Part shown: positions 1-8,223 of the stretch, piece by piece
How positions within the stretch are numbered: position 1 is the first letter of the stretch
Layout of the letters: each line of letters begins with the position of its first letter
Source of the DNA: an uncultured Bacteroidales bacterium
GTDB taxonomy: Bacteria; Bacteroidota; Bacteroidia; Bacteroidales; Marinilabiliaceae
Direction: 5' to 3'
Assembly: GCA_934699135.1 (NCBI GenBank)
Contig: CAKUVM010000003.1
Location: 1 to 64,000 of the forward strand
Length of the DNA stretch: 64,000 nucleotides
Made by a program: the position numbers and the translations under genes
The notes under the pieces: generated by a model
Seen by the model: only the letters and a program-made list of their open reading frames with translations
The model's database searches: none
Told to the model about the DNA's origin: nothing

Positions 1-44
1 GCCATGACGTTCCCCGCCGCATCTGCGGCGGGGAACGTCATGGC
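1..44 (-). terminator. Perfect 20-bp inverted repeat downstream of the chemoreceptor gene
   Basis: Bases 1-20 are the exact reverse complement of 25-44 with a four-base spacer (ATCT, whose outer A and T can also pair). It lies 20 bp past the stop of the minus-strand chemoreceptor gene, where a terminator is expected. The T-tract that would follow on the minus strand falls outside the window, so intrinsic termination is inferred. Confidence 0.6.
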
Positions 45-64
45 GCGTCTTGATGCCGAGACGG

Positions 65-1888
65 CTACGCCTCACGCTCCTCGAGACGGAAGACGGAGAC
101 GGAGTTATTCAGTTCCAGGATCATGTCTTTCATTTGCGCTGTGCTTGCGGCAATCTCCTCGGCGCCGGCCGCATTTTGCTGCGTGACGCGGTTCAGATCC
201 ATAATGGCCGTGTTGACCTGCTGCACGCCGGAGCTCTGCTCGATGCTGGCCGTGGTGATCTCCTTGATGAGCGCGGCGATCTTGTCGATGCGCGGCATGA
301 GCTGATGGACTTGATTGTAGGCCTCCTCGGCCTCGTTGATGCTAGATGTTGCCGTCTCGTTGATGCTGTCTGCCGTCTCGTGGGTCTGCTCGGCTAGTCG
401 GCCCACCTCCTTGGCCACAACCCCGAAGCCCTGCCCGTGCTCACCGGCCCTGGCGGCCTCGACGGAGGCGTTGAGGGCCAAGATGTTGGTCTGCGAGACA
501 AGGTCGTTGATGTCGTTGATGTTGTTGGCAATGTTGCGGATGGCGTCGAAGCTAGTGTTGCTGGCCTTACCGACGCGGTCGGCCATGGCGGCCACCTCCT
601 CGGTGAGCTTGTTGGTGTTGACGGAGTTGTCAGTATTCTGCTGGATGTTGGCCCCCATTTGCTCCATGGAGCTGGAGATCTCCTCGAGCGAGGCCGCCTG
701 ACGGTTGGCCGCGTTGGAGAGACTCTCTGAGGCCCCGGATAATTGGTTGGCGGAGTTGATGAGCGCCTGCGATGTGTCCAGCACGGGCTTTATGACCTGA
801 CGAATCTTGGCCTCCATCTGCAAGACGCTGTCGGCCAAGGCGGCAATCTCGTCACAGGCTTCGCCGGGGTTGACGCTGCGCGTGAGGTCGCCCGTGGCAA
901 TGACGTTGACGTCTTCAATGAGCTTCTTGAGCGGCTTGAGCACACGGTGGTGGAGCCTGCGGCCAAGGAGGAAGAAGATGACGAGGAAAATGGCCAACAC
1001 CACAGGCAGGAAGAGCTGAAGGTCCGCTATGATGCGGTCGGTTGTCGTGGAGTCTCCCCGGAGCATGATGACGCCGAGGCACTGGCCGGTGTAGTCCACG
1101 AGCGGTGCCGTGGCCAGGTAGACCCTATGTCCTAGCATTTGCGAGACGCCGATCCACGGCCTCTTGCCGGTGTAGGACGCGGAGAAGATCTCATCGTCCA
1201 TCCGTACGGACGACGGATCGACCCCGTCTAAGGATGTGATGACGCACCTGTCTCCCTGGAAGATGAAGGCGTCGAGGCCGAGCTGCTGGCTCGCGGCCTC
1301 GACAGACGGGCGGGAGTTGGCGATGTATCCAATGAGGAAAGCCACGCCTATGGGTGTCTGCTCGTTGTTGCGGACCACGGTGGCCGTGTAGTCGCAGATG
1401 ACACCGCCTATGAAATCGCCGCATGAGCTCACGACGCCCTTGTCCTCGACATGGCGGACTACCTCGCTCAGTTTAGACGGGTTGAGGGAGGGGTAGGTTG
1501 AGGAGATGACAGTGCCGCCCATGTCTGTGAAAATGTAGCCGAGGGCTTGGCACGTCTTGACGGACCATGTCAGCTCGTCTCTCACTTTAGAGGTGTCGGC
1601 GTTGGCCACGGCGTCATAGAGCGCGTCGTACTCGTCATTGAGCATGCGGCATGCCGTCTGCAGGGATATCCTTTTTTGCTGGATGATGTCGGCAGTTGAC
1701 TTGAGGTTGGCCTCGAGCATCCCTATCTGCATAGACCTTATGTCTTTTGACAGGGTCACATAGGTATAGATGCTGCCAGCCGACAGCAACACGATGAAGG
1801 CTATGAATGGCACCAGCAGCAAAAAGCTGATCTTGTTAGTTTTTATCCTGCTCATGAGACTTGATAATGGGGCACTGTTTCTGTTCAT
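65..1888 (-). CDS. Methyl-accepting chemotaxis protein (orphan chemoreceptor)
   Basis: Transmembrane chemoreceptor of about 607 aa. It has an N-terminal membrane helix (about residues 18-40), a periplasmic sensor region of about 250 residues of Cache type, a second helix (about 293-315), a HAMP linker and a long cytoplasmic MCP signalling domain. The signalling hairpin tip is clear (LVSQTNILALNASVEAARAG, followed by GEHGQGFGVVAKEV), which is the CheA/CheW contact site. I use the ATG at 1888 (MNRNSAPL); an ATG at 1855 (MSRIKTNK) is also possible, and the open frame extends to 1969 without a convincing start. No cheA, cheW, cheR or motility gene is in the window; the only CheY-like protein is 42 kb away. 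The signal it senses cannot be read from the sequence. Confidence 0.9.
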   Translation of the reverse strand: MNRNSAPLSSLMSRIKTNKISFLLLVPFIAFIVLLSAGSIYTYVTLSKDIRSMQIGMLEANLKSTADIIQQKRISLQTACRMLNDEYDALYDAVANADTSKVRDELTWSVKTCQALGYIFTDMGGTVISSTYPSLNPSKLSEVVRHVEDKGVVSSCGDFIGGVICDYTATVVRNNEQTPIGVAFLIGYIANSRPSVEAASQQLGLDAFIFQGDRCVITSLDGVDPSSVRMDDEIFSASYTGKRPWIGVSQMLGHRVYLATAPLVDYTGQCLGVIMLRGDSTTTDRIIADLQLFLPVVLAIFLVIFFLLGRRLHHRVLKPLKKLIEDVNVIATGDLTRSVNPGEACDEIAALADSVLQMEAKIRQVIKPVLDTSQALINSANQLSGASESLSNAANRQAASLEEISSSMEQMGANIQQNTDNSVNTNKLTEEVAAMADRVGKASNTSFDAIRNIANNINDINDLVSQTNILALNASVEAARAGEHGQGFGVVAKEVGRLAEQTHETADSINETATSSINEAEEAYNQVHQLMPRIDKIAALIKEITTASIEQSSGVQQVNTAIMDLNRVTQQNAAGAEEIAASTAQMKDMILELNNSVSVFRLEEREA

Positions 1889-1912
1889 TAACGCTAATTT
1901 CGCTCTTTTGCA

Positions 1913-1920
1913 CGAAATTA
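1913..1920 (-). promoter_or_regulatory. Possible -7 box for the chemoreceptor gene
   Basis: On the minus strand the sequence reads TAATTTCG, one mismatch from the Bacteroidetes -7 consensus TAnnTTTG. It lies 25 bp upstream of the ATG at 1888. No clear -33 element was found. Confidence 0.35.
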
Positions 1921-2063
1921 TCAGTCTTGCGGCCGCAAAAAAGCCTTCGCGGCCACCGTAACTCTTCATTACGGATTTATGGCCTCACTTGTTGCCTAGG
2001 GCGGCGACTTTCAAATTAATCTTATTTATGCCGCGCCATTTTCACCGCTCGGCCCATGATTAA

Positions 2064-2071
2064 TATCTTCG
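2064..2071 (+). promoter_or_regulatory. Possible -7 box for the haem-uptake operon
   Basis: TATCTTCG is one mismatch from TAnnTTTG and lies 36 bp before the ATG at 2107. Its position argues against the upstream ATG at 2056, which would lie inside the promoter. Confidence 0.35.
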
Positions 2072-2106
2072 CGGAAGTTGCGAAAAAAAAAACAGAAAAG
2101 ACAGAG

Positions 2107-4473
2107 ATGAAGCCCCCGACGCGGCACATGGCCGCCACACTGGCCGCCGCGGTATGCTGCGCCATGACCGCGGCGCAGAGCCGTGTGACACTCACGGTGC
2201 GAGAGCAGGGGACGGAGCAGCCCATAGCGGGCGCCAACGTGGTGTATGCCCAACAAAAAGACGCGCCGCCGGCAGAGAGCCGCCTGGCCGTGACAGACGC
2301 CGACGGCAAAGCGACGCTGGAGACCGGGGCGTGGGCCGAGACGTTCTTCAAAATATCGTCGGTGGGGTTCGCGCCAACCGAGGGGCGCGTGGGCAAGGGT
2401 CAAAAGGAAGAGACCGTCAGCATGGCCGAGGACGTGATGAACATGAGCGACGTGGTGGTGACGGGCAGCCGCACGGCCAGGCCGATAAAGCTAAGCCCTG
2501 TAAGCACGCAAGTGATTGGCGGCAAAGAGCTGGTGGAGGCCGGCTACGGAAACTTGCAGCAGGTTCTGCAACAAGAGACGCCGGGGCTGAACATCCAGAA
2601 AGTGGGCTTCGGCAATGAGATCTCCATGCAAGGGCTGGACGCGCGCCACGTGCTCTTCCTCCTCGACGGCGAGCGAATGACGGGCGACATGGCCGGGAAC
2701 CTGGACTATGAGCGGTTCAACCTCCACGCCATTGACCGCATTGAGGTGGTGAAGGGAGCCAGCTCCACGCTCTACGGCAGCAGGGCGTCGGGCGCCGTTA
2801 TTAACATGATCACGAAAAAGACGGCCAAGCCCCTGGAGATCCGCGCCGGAGGCAGATGGGGGCAGATGAACCAGCGCAACTTCCCAAACGCCAAGGCGAG
2901 CGACTTCCTCTTCATGTTTGAGAAAAACGCCGACAGGCCAAACGCGCAGGCGTGGCTCTCGGCCGGCGCCAAAGTGGGGCGCAAGGTGACCACGCAGACC
3001 GACGCGTGGTACAGCTCATCGGACGCATATTACATGTATCAGACCCAGAACGACGTGAAGACCTACACCCGCGAGGCCAACCCGTGGCTGGAAGAAGACG
3101 TGAGGGTGGTGAGCGCCGCCGCGCGCCCGCCCATGGGCATTGAGGGGACGGAACACGCGTCGGCCCAACAGAAGGTATACGTTGACGGGCTGGGACCCGT
3201 GAGCCTGCTGGCCTACGGAAGCTTTTTCTTCATGAACACGTATGACATGGTGCAGGACATGACGTTCGGCCAAAGCCGCGACTATACGCTTGGCCTGAAA
3301 GCCACCGCGAAGGTGAAAGGCTGGCTGACGGCCACGCTGAGCCTGCACGGCGATTTTTACGACAGGTATAAACGCCACGAGAGGCGAGATGCCCGCACAA
3401 AAGTCTACGACAGCCATATTTTCCAACCTCGGCTGACGCTTGAGAGCCGTCACTTCGCGGGTCATGACATAATGGCCGGGGTGGAGCATACGAGCGACGA
3501 CCTGACGTCCGACCGCTTCAACGGCGACGCCAGCCACACCATGAGGCGACGCTCGCTGCGCGAGACAGAGTATTTCGTACAAGACGAGTGGACGCTGTCC
3601 GACCGCTGGATGCTGTCAGTCGGCGTGCGTACGAACTTCAGCCGCTCTTTCGGCTTCATGGCCATGCCCAAAGTGGCCGCGAAATGGTCGCCCACGGGGT
3701 CGATGGCCATACGCGCCAACTACTCCATGGGCTACAGGTCGCCATCTATCAAAGAGCTGTTTTTCAACTGGGATCATATGGGGATGTTCATGATAAAAGG
3801 CAACGAATTCATGCGCCCCGAGAAGAACAACTACTTCAGCCTCGGGTGCGAACTCTCAACCGACAACGCGTTCTTCTCCGCCAACGCCTACGCCAACCTT
3901 TTCCGCGACAAGATTGAGGGCGTGTGGAGGGTGTATGACCTGCAATATAACTTTGAATATAAGAACCTGGCGAGCCAGCGCCTCTTGGGCCTGGAGGCCA
4001 TAGCCCGGTGGCATTTCCTTGACCGCTTCACGCTCCACGGCACGTATTCATTCGTAAACGTGTCTAAGCAAGACGGAGTCCGGGTGAACACCACCTCGCC
4101 ACACGCGGCCACGGCGAGCCTCGACTACAAGCTGCGGCGCAAGCACTACAGCCTGGCGGCCACTCTCTCGGCATCGTTTATGGGGAGCAAGAAATTCGAC
4201 ATACAGGATCGCCTTAACGTGGACGGCGAGAGCCGCGAGGCATATTTCCGTTGCAGCCTGCCAGCCTACGCGCTGTGCAACGTGTCTGTTAACCAGACAT
4301 TTTTCAACACAGTCAAGCTCACGTTGGGCGTGAACAACGTCTTCGACTACGTGCCCAAGACACTGGGCTCCGGCATCACCATGTTCAACGTGCCTGCCAC
4401 ACCCGGGACTCGGGCCTTCGTGCAGCTAGAGGTATTGGTGGAAGAGATTGTGAAACAGATAAAAGACCGATGA
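2107..4473 (+). CDS. TonB-dependent outer-membrane receptor (haem/iron uptake, HmuR-like)
   Basis: Outer-membrane receptor of 788 aa driven by TonB. After a signal peptide (MKPPTRHMAATLAAAVCCAM) there is a carboxypeptidase-regulatory-like N-terminal domain, then a plug domain with the DVVVTGSRT start and the VVKGASSTLYGSRASGAVIN segment, then a 22-strand-type barrel ending in a TonB-receptor C-terminal strand. I chose the ATG at 2107 because it gives a proper signal peptide; the open frame begins at 2056. Its stop overlaps the start of the HmuY-like gene by four bases (ATGA), so the two are translationally coupled. The neighbour suggests haem as substrate; the receptor alone would not prove this, and cobalamin or siderophore remain possible. 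Confidence 0.85.
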   Translation: MKPPTRHMAATLAAAVCCAMTAAQSRVTLTVREQGTEQPIAGANVVYAQQKDAPPAESRLAVTDADGKATLETGAWAETFFKISSVGFAPTEGRVGKGQKEETVSMAEDVMNMSDVVVTGSRTARPIKLSPVSTQVIGGKELVEAGYGNLQQVLQQETPGLNIQKVGFGNEISMQGLDARHVLFLLDGERMTGDMAGNLDYERFNLHAIDRIEVVKGASSTLYGSRASGAVINMITKKTAKPLEIRAGGRWGQMNQRNFPNAKASDFLFMFEKNADRPNAQAWLSAGAKVGRKVTTQTDAWYSSSDAYYMYQTQNDVKTYTREANPWLEEDVRVVSAAARPPMGIEGTEHASAQQKVYVDGLGPVSLLAYGSFFFMNTYDMVQDMTFGQSRDYTLGLKATAKVKGWLTATLSLHGDFYDRYKRHERRDARTKVYDSHIFQPRLTLESRHFAGHDIMAGVEHTSDDLTSDRFNGDASHTMRRRSLRETEYFVQDEWTLSDRWMLSVGVRTNFSRSFGFMAMPKVAAKWSPTGSMAIRANYSMGYRSPSIKELFFNWDHMGMFMIKGNEFMRPEKNNYFSLGCELSTDNAFFSANAYANLFRDKIEGVWRVYDLQYNFEYKNLASQRLLGLEAIARWHFLDRFTLHGTYSFVNVSKQDGVRVNTTSPHAATASLDYKLRRKHYSLAATLSASFMGSKKFDIQDRLNVDGESREAYFRCSLPAYALCNVSVNQTFFNTVKLTLGVNNVFDYVPKTLGSGITMFNVPATPGTRAFVQLEVLVEEIVKQIKDR

Positions 4474-5192
4474 GAGAGAGAGACCTCATTTGCGTTGCCG
4501 CAACGGCATGCTGCGCCATCATCGCGGCGGCGTGCGTGGAGTATGACGCGGAGCCGTTTACGGGGCGCACGCTGCCGCGCGTCACGGGCTACTCGACGGG
4601 CGTGACAAACGACTGGCTATACTTCAACCTCCGCACCGGCAAGACGTATAACGCCGCCGCGCCGAACCGCGACCTGCGCGAGGGGCAACAGCGCGACAGC
4701 GCGGAGGTGGCCATGGACTGGGACCTGGCCTTTTGCGGTTACCGCCTGCGCACCAACAGCGGCACGAGCGGCAGGGGGAGCGGCGGCGCGGCAGACCTTG
4801 GCCGCGGGGGCTACGACAAGTGGACGAGGGCGGAGCAGGTGGAAGGGCTGGACTTCGTGGAGGACAATGACAGCACTGTGAGCATAACAATGTCTCAAAA
4901 CGACTGGAACAAATATTTGCTGGCCAACGGATTGGACTTTGACACGCACCCGTGGTTCGACCCCAACGACGGGCCCGCCACCACGCTCGCGAGCGCGAAC
5001 CCCGTATTGGCCGAGGCCTTGGCGTTTGCCGGCCCGCCCCCCGTATACACGCCATCGGGCCACACATATTGCGTCCGCACGGCCGATGGGGAGCGATTCT
5101 TTAAACTCATGATTGTGTCGTGGTATGATGCGGACGTGGAGATTGGCGGCGAGGGCGGGCGGCTAAGCTACTATCTGGACGAGTTGCCATGA
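4470..5192 (+). CDS. HmuY-family haem-binding lipoprotein
   Basis: Protein of 240 aa that belongs to the HmuY family of Bacteroidetes haemophores, surface lipoproteins that capture haem and pass it to the HmuR receptor. The N-terminal hydrophobic stretch ends in a lipobox-like AAACVEYD, giving a lipidated Cys near residue 22. The family-typical beginning (DWLYFNLRTGKT), the WDLAFCGYRLRTNSG block and the C-terminal FKLMIVSWYD strand are present. It overlaps both neighbours by four bases, so receptor, haem binder and the PepSY-like protein form one operon. Which residues bind haem iron is not obvious from the sequence. Confidence 0.82.
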   Translation: MRERDLICVAATACCAIIAAACVEYDAEPFTGRTLPRVTGYSTGVTNDWLYFNLRTGKTYNAAAPNRDLREGQQRDSAEVAMDWDLAFCGYRLRTNSGTSGRGSGGAADLGRGGYDKWTRAEQVEGLDFVEDNDSTVSITMSQNDWNKYLLANGLDFDTHPWFDPNDGPATTLASANPVLAEALAFAGPPPVYTPSGHTYCVRTADGERFFKLMIVSWYDADVEIGGEGGRLSYYLDELP

Positions 5193-6697
5193 GGCGCGCC
5201 GCGTGGGGCCGGATTCACAGGGCGACGGGCGTGGCCGTGGCGGCTCTGCTCATGCTGGAGTGCGTCTCGGGCATCGTGCTCAATCACCGCGAGGCCGTGG
5301 CTGGAGTCGGCGTGAGCCGCGGCTGGCTGCCGGGGCGGTATGGTTTCGCAAGGTGGAACATGGGGCTGCTGCGCCAGACAGCGCGGTGGCGCGACTCCGT
5401 GCTGATATGCGGCGCGGCGAGAATCTTCAGGGCAGACACATTGGCAAAACACTTTGAAGAATTCAACGCCGGCATCCCGCGCCAAGCCGACCTTAGAGCC
5501 ATGCGAGGCGTAGTTGTCTCTCCGCGGGGCGACGCATTCACGGCAAGCCGATACTCACTCTATCGATTTGACGAGACAACGGGCCAGTGGCGCGCCACAA
5601 GCCTGCCTCTAGAAGCCGGCGAGAGGCTGACGGACATAACGATGGCGGGAGACACGCTAGTGGCCGTGAGCCGCTCGCGCTTTTTCACATCCACGCCACC
5701 ATACGAACTATTCACGCCCATATGGCCAGGCCACTCTGCGGACTATGACGGCAGCGAGACGCTTTTTCGCACGGTATGGAAACTGCATAGCGGGCAGCTC
5801 TTCGGCCCGTGGGGGCAGGTGGTGGCGGACGGCATTGGCGGCCTGATGATATTGCTGTGCGCTAGCGGACTGGCACTGTTGGCTCTTCGCAAGATGGCCA
5901 GGGGAAAGACGTGGATGCCGAGGCGATATGGCGAGACCTTGGCCATTCATGACGGCATAGGCCGCCGCGCCTGGCTTCTGATGCTGGTCGCCGCGGCCAC
6001 GGGGTGGGCCCTGCGACCACCGCTGATGATACCTCTGGCACTGTGCCGCACGGCACCGCCCCCGCGCACCGCGCTAGACAACCCGAACCCGTGGGCGGAC
6101 AAGATTCGCATGGCGCGCCATGACAAGGCGGCTGACAGATGGCTCATTTCGACATCCGCCGGTTTCTTCTCGGCAGACACACTGGGGGGCGAGATGCGCA
6201 AGATGGCGCAGGCCCCGCCCGTGAGCGTGATGGGACTCAACGTTTTTGAGAAAGATGGGGATGGGACTTGGCTTTGCGGCTCGTTTTCCGGCCTTTTCAG
6301 ATGGGACGCGTCTGAGGGCCTCGTGACGGACTTTTTTACGGGAGACACGGTGGCGGCCACGTCCCAAGGCCCACCATTCGGGACGCGAGCCGTGAGTGGA
6401 TACTCGTCCGACTTCGCCACCGGCCCTTTCGCCGCCGAGTATGAGGCGGGCACCGACTTCGCCCCGCAACCTGTGAGACTGCGAGACACGCCAATGCCTC
6501 TGTGGGCGTTGGCTTTGGAGGTACACTCGGGGCGGATATTTTTCGGCAACGCCGCCACGTATTTCTACATTTTCGTCTTCGGCGGCGCCGTCTTCACGGC
6601 CTTGTTGTCTGGCTGGAAGGTGAGGAGAAAAAGTAAGAAGCGGTCAGGACAAGGCGGAACGGAGGAAAGCGTCGGCCTCGGCACGAAGAGCCTCTAG
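5189..6697 (+). CDS. PepSY-associated membrane protein of the haem/iron operon
   Basis: Inner-membrane protein of 502 aa with the architecture of PepSY_TM proteins: one helix near the N-terminus (GVAVAALLMLECVSGIVLNH), a large extracytoplasmic domain, two helices around residues 212-275, a second extracytoplasmic domain and a last helix near 455-475. The first helix ends in the family-typical GIVLNHR. Such proteins often accompany TonB receptors and are thought to act in reduction or release of iron from imported chelates; that role is inferred here from context. It starts four bases inside hmuY. Its last 54 bp overlap the converging pyruvyl-transferase gene. Confidence 0.75.
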   Translation: MRRAAWGRIHRATGVAVAALLMLECVSGIVLNHREAVAGVGVSRGWLPGRYGFARWNMGLLRQTARWRDSVLICGAARIFRADTLAKHFEEFNAGIPRQADLRAMRGVVVSPRGDAFTASRYSLYRFDETTGQWRATSLPLEAGERLTDITMAGDTLVAVSRSRFFTSTPPYELFTPIWPGHSADYDGSETLFRTVWKLHSGQLFGPWGQVVADGIGGLMILLCASGLALLALRKMARGKTWMPRRYGETLAIHDGIGRRAWLLMLVAAATGWALRPPLMIPLALCRTAPPPRTALDNPNPWADKIRMARHDKAADRWLISTSAGFFSADTLGGEMRKMAQAPPVSVMGLNVFEKDGDGTWLCGSFSGLFRWDASEGLVTDFFTGDTVAATSQGPPFGTRAVSGYSSDFATGPFAAEYEAGTDFAPQPVRLRDTPMPLWALALEVHSGRIFFGNAATYFYIFVFGGAVFTALLSGWKVRRKSKKRSGQGGTEESVGLGTKSL

Positions 6698-7771
6698 CCT
6701 GGCGGAGACATCGGCGGGCTTGGAGAGTAAATCGGCCACGTCTTGCGGCTTAGCTTTGGCAGGGTCTGCTATCAGCCTGTCGTTCAGGCCAAACATGCGC
6801 ATAAGGCTCTCCATGCGGGTGCTGCCGCGGCCGGCATTGGAAATGACCACGAAAGGCTTGCCGAATATTATGCTGAACACGGAACCATGGAAAGAGTCCG
6901 TGACGACGCACTTGGCATCGCGGAAGCAGCGGAGCCACTCCTCCACCTTAGCAAACCGAATCTCACCCGGGAAGGTATGGAAGAAAGACGTGACACCCGT
7001 TATGGTGGTGAGTTCCATATTGAGTATTTTGGCGGCAGAGCGGGTGAGCCTCCACTTACCGGCATTGGAGTCCAGAACGTAGCAGAACATGTCATTGCAC
7101 GGGCGCAACTCGCCTGCCGCCTCGATGAGCCTGCAATAGTCCTCCTTATTGAGGAGCATGGTTGGGTCGATGACATGCTTGGCCTCAACGCCCAAATATT
7201 CGCGGCAGAGCATGGCGGCTGAGTCCTCCCTAACGCTGACAGCGTCAAACATTTTGGCCAACTCCGCGCACGGCGTCGTCTCGTTGTCGGGATAGTTCCA
7301 CTCCGCCTCTCCGAAAGATGCCGCATAGGCCACCCTGCGTATGCCCCGCCACTCCTTGGCAAAAGACAGGAACTCATATATCTCCGTGGCTGGGCGAGGC
7401 CTGCCGCCACTGAAGAAACGCTGCCTCCACACCTGATCGCTGCCGACCACGAAGCCGTCGAAATCCTTGCGAGACAGCGCGGAGAAATCCCGACTGCCGG
7501 TGAGGTGGAGATACCTGCTTATGAATGGATATTTCGCCCTCAGCTCAGCACTCCACGTTGGAGGGAAAGCAGGGCGGCGCAGAAGCCTCTTGATGGCCCA
7601 CTTGGTAAAGAGGAGGCACAACTTCCACTTGGGAAGCCGACCCGGGGACTCGACAGAGTCAACAATTGTCACCTCATTGCCCATCCGCTCCAGCGCGGTC
7701 TGCAAAGCGTAGGACTGAAGGATTCCCCCAATATTTGAGTGGAGGTGCAATGATATGATGGCCAGACGCAT
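6644..7771 (-). CDS. Polysaccharide pyruvyl transferase family protein
   Basis: Protein of 375 aa of the PS_pyruv_trans family, which adds ketal-linked pyruvate to sugars of capsules or exopolysaccharides. The N-terminal strand-loop (LHSNIGGILQSYALQTAL) and the C-terminal TDSFHGSVFSIIFGKPFVVI motif are typical. It appears to be the last intact gene of a polysaccharide cluster whose upstream genes have been deleted: only five bases separate it from the stop codon of a gene remnant, which is preceded by a flippase remnant. It runs convergently into the PepSY-like gene with a 54-bp overlap. Transcription probably comes from the promoter left in front of the deleted flippase. Acceptor sugar unknown. 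Confidence 0.85.
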   Translation of the reverse strand: MRLAIISLHLHSNIGGILQSYALQTALERMGNEVTIVDSVESPGRLPKWKLCLLFTKWAIKRLLRRPAFPPTWSAELRAKYPFISRYLHLTGSRDFSALSRKDFDGFVVGSDQVWRQRFFSGGRPRPATEIYEFLSFAKEWRGIRRVAYAASFGEAEWNYPDNETTPCAELAKMFDAVSVREDSAAMLCREYLGVEAKHVIDPTMLLNKEDYCRLIEAAGELRPCNDMFCYVLDSNAGKWRLTRSAAKILNMELTTITGVTSFFHTFPGEIRFAKVEEWLRCFRDAKCVVTDSFHGSVFSIIFGKPFVVISNAGRGSTRMESLMRMFGLNDRLIADPAKAKPQDVADLLSKPADVSARLEALRAEADAFLRSALS

Positions 7772-7776
7772 ATTGG

Positions 7777-7953
7777 TTAGAGTTTTAAGATGTGGCGCAA
7801 AATGGTTTTGACCCGACCCACCAGCCTAAAAACCAATGGCTTCCTAAGGCAAGCATTTGCGGCTTGGGCAACAGTCTTATTCTGTCGCAGCACAGCGAAG
7901 AATTCTTTTCTCTTTGGGTGTGGCAGAGTTTCTCGAACGAAGCCGCCGCCCCT
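7777..7953 (-). pseudogene. C-terminal 58-codon remnant of a polysaccharide-locus gene
   Basis: An uninterrupted reading frame of 58 codons (from RGGGFVRETLPHPKRKEFF to RHILKL) with no start codon ends in TAA five bases before the pyruvyl-transferase ATG. The basic HPKRKEFF segment followed by a basic amphipathic tail resembles the C-terminus of the F420-hydrogenase/dehydrogenase-type iron-sulfur proteins that commonly precede pyruvyl transferases in Bacteroidetes capsule clusters. That identity is a guess; the fact that it is a headless coding frame is seen directly. It abuts the flippase remnant in a different frame. Confidence 0.6.
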
Positions 7954-8038
7954 AGATGAGCATCACGATGGCCATCCTGACGTAGAGCAGGAGCGTGTTT
8001 TTGGCTATCCGTTTGTTATCTTCGGCCCTTGAAGACAT
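7952..8038 (-). pseudogene. N-terminal 28-codon remnant of a Wzx-type flippase
   Basis: From an ATG at 8038 the frame reads MSSRAEDNKRIAKNTLLLYV then RMAIVMLI and stops. NKRIAKNTLLLYVRM is the characteristic beginning of oligosaccharide flippases (Wzx/polysaccharide biosynthesis family), normally about 480 aa. The break falls inside the first membrane helix and is followed directly, in another frame, by the tail of a second gene, which marks an internal deletion. A TAnnTTTG box lies about 60 bp upstream, so the scar is probably still transcribed together with the pyruvyl transferase. Confidence 0.75.
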
Positions 8039-8096
8039 CGTCGGCTGGATATGAACGGATGTGAGCCTGCCGCATAAAGCCGGTCACAAACGGTGG

Positions 8097-8104
8097 CAAA
8101 GTTA
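8097..8104 (-). promoter_or_regulatory. -7 box (TAACTTTG) upstream of the flippase remnant
   Basis: An exact match to TAnnTTTG on the minus strand, 58 bp before the flippase-remnant ATG. It probably drives the relic transcript and the pyruvyl-transferase gene. The rest of 8039-8223 shows nothing recognisable. Confidence 0.55.
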
Positions 8105-8223
8105 GTAAAAATATCTGTGGCGACACCCCGGCACACAGAAAGCCCCCCGACCCGCAAACCAACAACTTGTCCGCCGGGCCGAGAGGCTCTTATGACTTGA
8201 CAGATGAAATGTGCCCTATGCGG

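Noticed and set aside
1191..1424. Second gene inside the chemoreceptor region
   Set aside because: Arg/His-rich alternate frame of the chemoreceptor sensor domain.
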